The notes beneath the pieces are model-generated. The model worked only from the letters and a program-made list of their open reading frames with translations. It searched no databases and was not told the origin of the DNA. A DNA stretch of 19,902 nt, taken from the NCBI GenBank assembly GCA_944376975.1, contig CALWEE010000005.1:1-19902 (forward strand). Direction: 5' to 3'. A program made the position numbers and the translations under genes. Position 1 is the first letter of the stretch; every line of letters begins with the position of its first letter. Shown here piece by piece: positions 14,862 through 19,902 of the stretch. The stretch comes from an uncultured Lachnospiraceae bacterium. GTDB lineage: Bacteria > Bacillota > Clostridia > Lachnospirales > Lachnospiraceae.

Positions 14862-16106
14862 TCATTTCAAGGAATGGATAAACAGGCCGGAACGCAGCTT
14901 CGGTTCAAACCATGTGGACTTGGGCGGCATGAGCCGATTGGCGTCCGCGACGGCGAACAGTTCCTCAATGGATGTGGGATACATGGAAAATGCCAGCGTC
15001 ATATCTTCATGACAGCGTCTTTCCAGTTCCTCCAGGCCGCGGATACCGCCCACGTAATCGATGCGCCGGTCTGTCTTCGGATTATAGATGCCAAAGATGG
15101 AGGCCATCACGTTGTTCTGGAGGATGGAAACATCCAGGCCGTCCACCACATCGTCGGAAAGGATCTCCGGACGGGCGGTCAACTCATACCATTCTTCTTT
15201 AAAATACATGCCGAAAGTGCCCTTCTTAACCGGCCGAGACGGTTCCTTTCCCACTTTGCGGATCTCGAACTTTTCTTCCAGCTGGGTCATGAACATGTCT
15301 TCCGTCAGGCCGTTCAGGTCTCTTACCAGACGATTGTACGGAAGGATCGTCAGATGATCGCCGGGGAAAAAGACGGAAAGGAAATAGTTGAACTCTTCCC
15401 CTCCGGTATAACCCGGATTCGCCCGACGACGTTTTAAACCGACTTTGACAGCCGAAGCGGCTCTGTGGTGCCCGTCGGCGATATAGATCCGGTCGATCTC
15501 TTCAAAGGCTTCCCGGATCTGCTCGATGTCGTCCATGTCGTCGATGACCCATACGGTATGGCGCACATCGTCTTCACTGACAAAATTGTATACCGGCGGT
15601 TTTCCGTTCTTGACCTTGTTCACGATCATATCCACGGTGGGATCTTTTCGGTAGGCCAGGAATATGGGGCCGGTCTGCGCGTTGCATATATCCACATGGT
15701 TGATCCGGTCCACTTCCTTGCTGGCCCGGGTATTTTCGTGTTTTTTGATCACATTGTTTTTATAATCATCAATGGAGGCGCAGGCCACAAGTCCGGTCTG
15801 AGCTTTTCCATTCATCGTCAGTGCATAAATATAATAGCAGGGCTGACCGTCCTGGATGAAGGTGCCGTCGTCCAGCATGCCCCACAGGATATCTCTGGCT
15901 TTTTCATAAACCTGAAGCGAGTACATATCCACGGACGCGTCAAAATTCGTCTCTGCCCGGTCGATCCTCAGGAAGGACATGGGACACTTTTCCACAACTT
16001 CGAGAGCTTCTTCCCGGTTATTATACACATCATAGGGCAGCGCGGCCACCTGGGACGCGGCCTCTTCGTTTGGTCGGATACCTTTAAACGGTCGAACAAT
16101 CGCCAT
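14862..16106 (-). CDS. DUF1015 family protein, candidate serine/phosphoserine-linked enzyme
   Basis: The 414-residue protein is DUF1015 throughout: MAIVRPFKGIRPNEE and ALPYDVYNNREEA at the N-terminus, KKHENTRASKEVDR (121-134), IADGHHRAASA (209-219) and MPPKSTWFEPKLRSGLF near the end (393-409). The DGHHR motif (211-215) resembles the catalytic motif of ParB-fold enzymes such as the archaeal ADP-dependent serine kinase SerK. AGGAGG lies 8 bases before the ATG. The gene follows serC-serA on the same strand, 90 bases after serA and behind a terminator hairpin. This order recurs in Clostridia by my recollection. It has no signal peptide, so it is cytoplasmic. Family membership is firm. A role converting phosphoserine and serine is inference from motif and context. 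Confidence 0.9.
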   Translation of the reverse strand: MAIVRPFKGIRPNEEAASQVAALPYDVYNNREEALEVVEKCPMSFLRIDRAETNFDASVDMYSLQVYEKARDILWGMLDDGTFIQDGQPCYYIYALTMNGKAQTGLVACASIDDYKNNVIKKHENTRASKEVDRINHVDICNAQTGPIFLAYRKDPTVDMIVNKVKNGKPPVYNFVSEDDVRHTVWVIDDMDDIEQIREAFEEIDRIYIADGHHRAASAVKVGLKRRRANPGYTGGEEFNYFLSVFFPGDHLTILPYNRLVRDLNGLTEDMFMTQLEEKFEIRKVGKEPSRPVKKGTFGMYFKEEWYELTARPEILSDDVVDGLDVSILQNNVMASIFGIYNPKTDRRIDYVGGIRGLEELERRCHEDMTLAFSMYPTSIEELFAVADANRLMPPKSTWFEPKLRSGLFIHSLK

Positions 16107-16128
16107 AACATCTTCCTCCTGGATTCTT

Positions 16129-16145
16129 TATCACTATTTGTGATA
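16129..16145. repeat. Inverted repeat at the predicted DUF1015 transcription start
   Basis: TATCAC (16129-16134) and GTGATA (16140-16145) are perfect 6-base arms around a 5-base centre. The repeat overlaps the end of the candidate -10 element and the predicted start site. It could be an operator or a 5' hairpin in the leader. Confidence 0.4.
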
Positions 16146-16171
16146 TTACCATAAAAAGCGGGACCGGACAA
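16143..16171 (-). promoter_or_regulatory. Candidate DUF1015 promoter embedded in the serA terminator
   Basis: On the minus strand, TTGTCC (16171-16166) and TAATAT (16148-16143) are 17 bases apart, and TGG before the -10 gives an extended -10 match. The -35 lies in the apex of the terminator hairpin. Each hexamer is only 4/6, so this is a weak candidate. Confidence 0.35.
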
Positions 16172-16186
16172 GTCCAATCCCGCTTT
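16153..16186 (-). terminator. Rho-independent terminator after serA
   Basis: AAAGCGGGA (16155-16163) pairs with TCCCGCTTT (16178-16186). The stem extends inward through two G-U pairs and GGAC/GTCC, about 15 pairs in all. On the minus strand the stem ends in TTTTTAT. It begins 10 bases after the serA stop and separates serA from DUF1015. Confidence 0.85.
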
Positions 16187-16196
16187 CGACAGCAAA

Positions 16197-17348
16197 TTAT
16201 TTTATAACACGAACTTTTACAACACCGTCCACTGCTTCGAGCGCTTTAACAGCCTCGTCTGTCACAGCGGCGTTTGTGTCCGCGAGAACGTACATCCAGT
16301 CGCCTCGTGTATTGTTCGCTACGGCGGCAACGTCGCCTACAGCGGATGCCAGTTTATCCGCTACAGCGCTTCCCGCCTTCGCGCAGATGGCTACACGGCC
16401 AGCCGCGGCGGGTGTTCCCAGGTCTGTATTCGGATAGTTTACAGAGTTTTTGATGTTGCCGTTTTCGATGAAATCACGGATCTCTTTTACAGCCATGATC
16501 GCGCAGTTGTCTTCAGACTCTGCTGTGGAGGCGCCCAGATGAGGCGTTACGAGAACGCCGTCCATGTGCGTCACTCTCGGATTCGCGAAGTCTGTAACAT
16601 ATTTACGGATCTTGCCGGATCTTAATCCCGCTTCCATGTCGTCTTCATTTACCAGCGTATCTCTGGAGAAGTTCAGGATGACAACGCCGTCAGGCATCTG
16701 ATCGAACGCTTCTTTGTTCAGCATGCCGATGGTGGACGGAAGCGCCGGTACATGGATCGTTACAAAGTTGACGTCTTTGTACATCTCAGCCAGATCGGTA
16801 ACTGTTTTGATGCCGCTGTTCAGTTTGGATTTCTGAGCGTCACTCAAAAACGGATCATAACCGATAACGTTCATGCCCAGAGCGTCGCAGGCATTGGCGA
16901 CCAGGATACCGATCGCGCCGAGTCCGATAACGCCCATGGTCTTTCCGAGGATCTCCGTACCCGCGAAAGCTTTTTTCGCTTTCTCAACGGATTTGGAAAT
17001 GTTCTCGTCTTCCTTGTTTGCTTTAACCCATTCGATCCCGCCGACGATATCGCGGGAAGCCAGCAGAGCCGCCGCGAGGACGAGCTCTTTTACGCCGTTG
17101 GCGTTGGCGCCCGGAGTATTGAATACAACGATACCTTTTTCCGCGCATTTATCCAGCGGGATATTGTTCACGCCGGCGCCTGCCCGGGCAACAGCCAGAA
17201 GGCTGTCCGGCAGATCCAGATCGTGCATGGCCGCGCTGCGGACCAACGCCACGTTCGCTTCGGAAAAATCATCCGTCTTTACATAATCGCCGGATAAGTT
17301 GTCCATACCTACGGCAGCGATCGGGTTCAAACAATTTACTTTATACAT
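16197..17348 (-). CDS. serA: D-3-phosphoglycerate dehydrogenase
   Basis: This 383-residue enzyme oxidises 3-phosphoglycerate to 3-phosphohydroxypyruvate with NAD, the committed step of serine synthesis. It has the NAD-binding GLGAIG (142-147) with D165 ending the second strand (GYDP), the catalytic arginine R229 in NFSRD and the histidine H270 in TPHLGAST. At the usual place of the third catalytic residue (glutamate in DVFxxEP of other members) the sequence reads TDFANPRV, giving asparagine (N256); I believe this is typical of the Clostridia/Bacteroides subfamily. A short ACT domain (about 317-383) may bind serine as a feedback effector. AAGGAG lies 9 bases before the ATG. serA starts 32 bases after serC, so the two are cotranscribed, and a strong terminator follows. 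Confidence 0.95.
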   Translation of the reverse strand: MYKVNCLNPIAAVGMDNLSGDYVKTDDFSEANVALVRSAAMHDLDLPDSLLAVARAGAGVNNIPLDKCAEKGIVVFNTPGANANGVKELVLAAALLASRDIVGGIEWVKANKEDENISKSVEKAKKAFAGTEILGKTMGVIGLGAIGILVANACDALGMNVIGYDPFLSDAQKSKLNSGIKTVTDLAEMYKDVNFVTIHVPALPSTIGMLNKEAFDQMPDGVVILNFSRDTLVNEDDMEAGLRSGKIRKYVTDFANPRVTHMDGVLVTPHLGASTAESEDNCAIMAVKEIRDFIENGNIKNSVNYPNTDLGTPAAAGRVAICAKAGSAVADKLASAVGDVAAVANNTRGDWMYVLADTNAAVTDEAVKALEAVDGVVKVRVIK

Positions 17349-17380
17349 GATCTCATTCTCCTTATAATGCTTCGTTTCGA

Positions 17381-18472
17381 TTATTTCTGGTTTTCAGCAG
17401 CGAATTTCTTCATGAATTCAACAAGCGCTTCAACACCTTCGATCGGCATAGCATTGTACATGCTGGCTCTCATACCTCCGGTGATCTTGTGGCCTTTCAG
17501 GTTTACGAAGCCCGCGTCGGCAGCTTCTTTGATGAATTTGGCTTCAAGATCTTTGTCGCCGATAACGAACGGAGCGTTCATAAGAGAACGGTCTTTCGGA
17601 ACAACGGTTCCATGATAGAAATCCTGGGAATCCAGATAATCATAGAGAACTTTCGCTTTCGCGATGTTCTTTTCTTTCATTGCTTCCAGTCCGCCGTTTC
17701 TGAGGAGCCATTTGAATACAAGGCCGCAGAAATAGATGCCGTATGCGGGCGGTGTGTTGTACAGGGAGCCTGCGTCCGCATGGACTTTGTACTGGAGCAT
17801 GGTCGGTGTGCCCGGGAAGCAGTCTTTTTCTTCCGGGATCAGGTCTTCACGGATGATGCAGATAACAACGCCGGCCGGGCCAACGTTCTTCTGAGCGCCC
17901 GCGTAGATCATCGCGTATTTGGATACATCTACCGGCTCGGAAAGGAAGCAGGAAGACATATCGGAGATCAGGTCGATACCCTTCGTGTTCGGCAGCTCCC
18001 AGAATTTCGTTCCGAAGATCGTGTTGTTCTCACAGATGTATACATAGTCCATATCGTCTGTGATCGGAAGATCGGAGCAGTCCGGAATATAGCTGAATGT
18101 CTTGTCTTCAGAGGAAGCCAGTTTAACGATATCGCCGTATTTCTTTGCTTCGTTGAACGCTTTCTTAGCCCAGTTACCGGTTACGATGTAGCCGGCTTTG
18201 CCCTTATGAAGGAAGTTCATCGGGATCATGGCGAACTGGGTATGCGCGCCGCCCTGAAGGAATAATACCTTGTAGTTGTCCGGAATGTTTAAAAGGGTTC
18301 TTAAATCAGCCTCAGCTTCTTTGATGATGTTGTCGTAAACTTTGGACCGATGGCTCATCTCCATAACGCCCATACCGGATCCTTTGTAATCCAACATTTC
18401 ATCTGCTGCTTCCTGCAGAACTTCAACCGGTAATACGGCAGGTCCTGCTGAGAAATTCCATACTCTGCTCAT
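17381..18472 (-). CDS. serC: Phosphoserine aminotransferase
   Basis: This 363-residue PLP enzyme transfers the amino group of glutamate to 3-phosphohydroxypyruvate, giving phosphoserine. It has the family N-terminus WNFSAGPAVLPVEVL, substrate-binding HRSK (41-44), GGAHTQFAMIPMN (74-86), the PLP-aspartate D171 in DMSSCF and the Schiff-base lysine K195 in AGAQKNVGPAG. The length is typical of fold-type I SerC. AAAGGAG lies 9 bases before the ATG. The gene begins 22 bases after the ilvB stop, so its ribosome-binding site is almost directly behind the ilvB coding end. No promoter is visible in between. It therefore probably shares a transcript with ilvB and serA. Confidence 0.97.
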   Translation of the reverse strand: MSRVWNFSAGPAVLPVEVLQEAADEMLDYKGSGMGVMEMSHRSKVYDNIIKEAEADLRTLLNIPDNYKVLFLQGGAHTQFAMIPMNFLHKGKAGYIVTGNWAKKAFNEAKKYGDIVKLASSEDKTFSYIPDCSDLPITDDMDYVYICENNTIFGTKFWELPNTKGIDLISDMSSCFLSEPVDVSKYAMIYAGAQKNVGPAGVVICIIREDLIPEEKDCFPGTPTMLQYKVHADAGSLYNTPPAYGIYFCGLVFKWLLRNGGLEAMKEKNIAKAKVLYDYLDSQDFYHGTVVPKDRSLMNAPFVIGDKDLEAKFIKEAADAGFVNLKGHKITGGMRASMYNAMPIEGVEALVEFMKKFAAENQK

Positions 18473-18494
18473 TTCTTTAATCTCCTTTTGTTTT

Positions 18495-19902
18495 TTATTT
18501 TCTAATCATATCCTCTTCAGAAAATGCTTCTGAGATCGATGCCCCCGGCGCCACCATGGGCCATACCTTTTCGTCTTCATTGATGAGACAGTTGAGCACG
18601 ACCGGCGTGTCGGCAGATTCCATGGCTTCCTTGAAAGCGGTCCTGAAATCTTCCAGGCACGTGATGGTTACCCCTTTGCAGCCGCATGCTTCAGCGACTT
18701 TAGCGTAGTCAATACCATCTCCGAGCATTGTATTGGAATAACGGCGTCCGTAGAACAGCGTCTGCCATTGACGGACCATTCCCAGTACGCTGTTATTCAC
18801 AATGACTTCTATCACAGGAATATGATATTTAGAAGCGGTGATCAGCTCGTTGAAGTTCATGCGGAAACATCCATCTCCGGCTATATTGACAACGAGCGTA
18901 TCCGGCCGGCCAAGCTTGGCTCCTATGGAAGCGCCAAGGCCGTAGCCCATGGTGCCCAGGCCGCCGGATGTGATCAGTTTGCGCGGGTCGTCGTATTTGT
19001 AATACTGGGCGGCCCACATCTGATTCTGTCCAACCTCCGTGCAGATAACGGCTTTGCCTTCCGTCAGCTCATAGATGGCGTCCACCACCGCCGGGCCTGT
19101 CAGTCTGGATCGGTCACAGATCAGCGGATATTTCCGCTTGAGTCCGGTAATATAGTCCATCCATTCCGGATGTTCCATCTGATTCAGCCGGGCGTTGAGC
19201 TTGCGCAGGATCACTTTCGCGTCGCCCACGATGGAGTGGTCGACGATGATATTTTTATTGATCTCCGCCGCGTCCACATCGATCTGGATGATCTGGGCCT
19301 TGCTGGCGAATGTGGATGCGTTGCCTACGACACGGTCGGAAAAACGAGAACCTATGGTGATCACCAGATCGCTCTGGTTGATGCCAAAATTGGAAACCTT
19401 CGTCCCGTGCATGCCGATCATACCGGTATAAGCCGGGTCCGATCCGTCGAACACGCCTTTTCCCATAAGCGAGTCTGCCACCGGAGCGTCGATCTTATGC
19501 GCAAATTTGCGCACTTCTTCATACGCTCCCGAGATAACGGCTCCGCCGCCCACAAAGATAAAGGGTCTCTTCGCGTGGGCGATCATGGTCACCGCTTTTT
19601 CCAGATCTTCTTCGGTAAACGTGTTGCTCACCGGTTCCACGGGTGTCGGTTTTTTATATGTATACTCAGCGGTAGCGCTGGTCACATCTTTGGTGATATC
19701 GATGAGGACCGGTCCCGGGCGTCCCGTCTGGGCTATGGAGAATGCCCGCCGGATCACGTCGGCCAGACGATCCACATCTTTGACGATGAAATTGTATTTT
19801 GTGACCGGCATCGTGATGCCCTGCACATCCACTTCCTGGAAACTGTCTTTCCCGAGAAGGCTGCGTCCCACGTTGCAGGTGATGACAACGATCGGTACAG
19901 AG
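18495..19902 (-). CDS. ilvB: Acetolactate synthase large subunit, C-terminal part, cut by window edge
   Basis: The frame is open to the window end and reads SVPIVVITCNVGRSLLGKDS at the edge, which is inside the family's first pyrimidine-binding domain. About 469 residues are visible of roughly 550-590. Present are FQEVDVQGIT, the central FAD-type domain, the thiamine diphosphate motif GDGCFRMNFNEL...VNNS (about 29 residues apart), and the family end VWPMVAPGASISEA. The enzyme condenses two pyruvates to acetolactate (valine/leucine) or pyruvate with 2-ketobutyrate (isoleucine). The GTG at 19871 is an internal valine codon, not a start. The small regulatory subunit (ilvN/ilvH) does not follow; serC does. 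Assignment within the thiamine enzyme family as an acetolactate synthase is strong on the C-terminal signature. Confidence 0.94.
   Translation of the reverse strand, partial: SVPIVVITCNVGRSLLGKDSFQEVDVQGITMPVTKYNFIVKDVDRLADVIRRAFSIAQTGRPGPVLIDITKDVTSATAEYTYKKPTPVEPVSNTFTEEDLEKAVTMIAHAKRPFIFVGGGAVISGAYEEVRKFAHKIDAPVADSLMGKGVFDGSDPAYTGMIGMHGTKVSNFGINQSDLVITIGSRFSDRVVGNASTFASKAQIIQIDVDAAEINKNIIVDHSIVGDAKVILRKLNARLNQMEHPEWMDYITGLKRKYPLICDRSRLTGPAVVDAIYELTEGKAVICTEVGQNQMWAAQYYKYDDPRKLITSGGLGTMGYGLGASIGAKLGRPDTLVVNIAGDGCFRMNFNELITASKYHIPVIEVIVNNSVLGMVRQWQTLFYGRRYSNTMLGDGIDYAKVAEACGCKGVTITCLEDFRTAFKEAMESADTPVVLNCLINEDEKVWPMVAPGASISEAFSEEDMIRK

Noticed and set aside
19869..19871. GTG as a start codon for ilvB
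   Set aside because: The frame stays open upstream to the window edge and encodes conserved acetolactate synthase sequence, so the codon is internal.

Overview
The window is a compact, roughly 50% GC chromosomal segment of an anaerobic Gram-positive bacterium, most likely class Clostridia and probably Lachnospiraceae-like. The evidence is a single-chain pyruvate:ferredoxin oxidoreductase, a UPF0371/DUF1846 protein, a DUF1015 gene behind serC-serA, strong AGGAGG ribosome-binding sites, near-consensus sigma-A promoters and many Rho-independent terminators. Twelve protein genes are present, two of them cut by the window edges. No tRNA, rRNA, CRISPR array, insertion sequence or prophage gene is visible. 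No gene-free stretch exceeds 300 bases; the largest gaps (10451-10689 and 14631-14861) are regulatory and are described.

Layout. Positions 1-927 (-) hold the N-terminal part of an M16 zinc peptidase. It is divergent from a UPF0371/DUF1846 gene (1084-2589, +), which is followed by a small lipoprotein gene (2684-3109, +). The lipoprotein's ribosome-binding site lies inside a terminator hairpin. Converging on this pair is nifJ (3167-6685, -), with a strong promoter and a hairpin at its mRNA 5' end. Upstream of nifJ are a zinc-ribbon single-pass membrane protein of unknown function (6830-7762, -), then pnp (7920-10013, -) and rpsO (10184-10450, -), the classic S15-PNPase pair with a structured leader before pnp. 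argH (10690-12075, +) diverges from rpsO through back-to-back promoters. glgB (12153-14630, -) converges on argH and carries an unusual lysine-rich, repeat-containing C-terminal tail. A strong terminator lies in the glgB upstream region. The right part is an amino-acid biosynthesis cluster on the minus strand: ilvB (cut at the right edge), serC, serA and, behind a terminator, a DUF1015 gene.

How the genes work together. nifJ makes acetyl-CoA and reduced ferredoxin from pyruvate. ilvB draws on pyruvate for branched-chain amino acids. serA-serC turn 3-phosphoglycerate into phosphoserine, and DUF1015, with a DGHHR motif like that of ParB/SerK serine kinases, is a candidate for the step linking phosphoserine and serine. 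argH closes arginine synthesis, glgB branches storage glycogen, and rpsO-pnp serve translation and RNA turnover. The most interesting non-coding signals are two places where a terminator could compete with an alternative hairpin: before the lipoprotein gene and before glgB.
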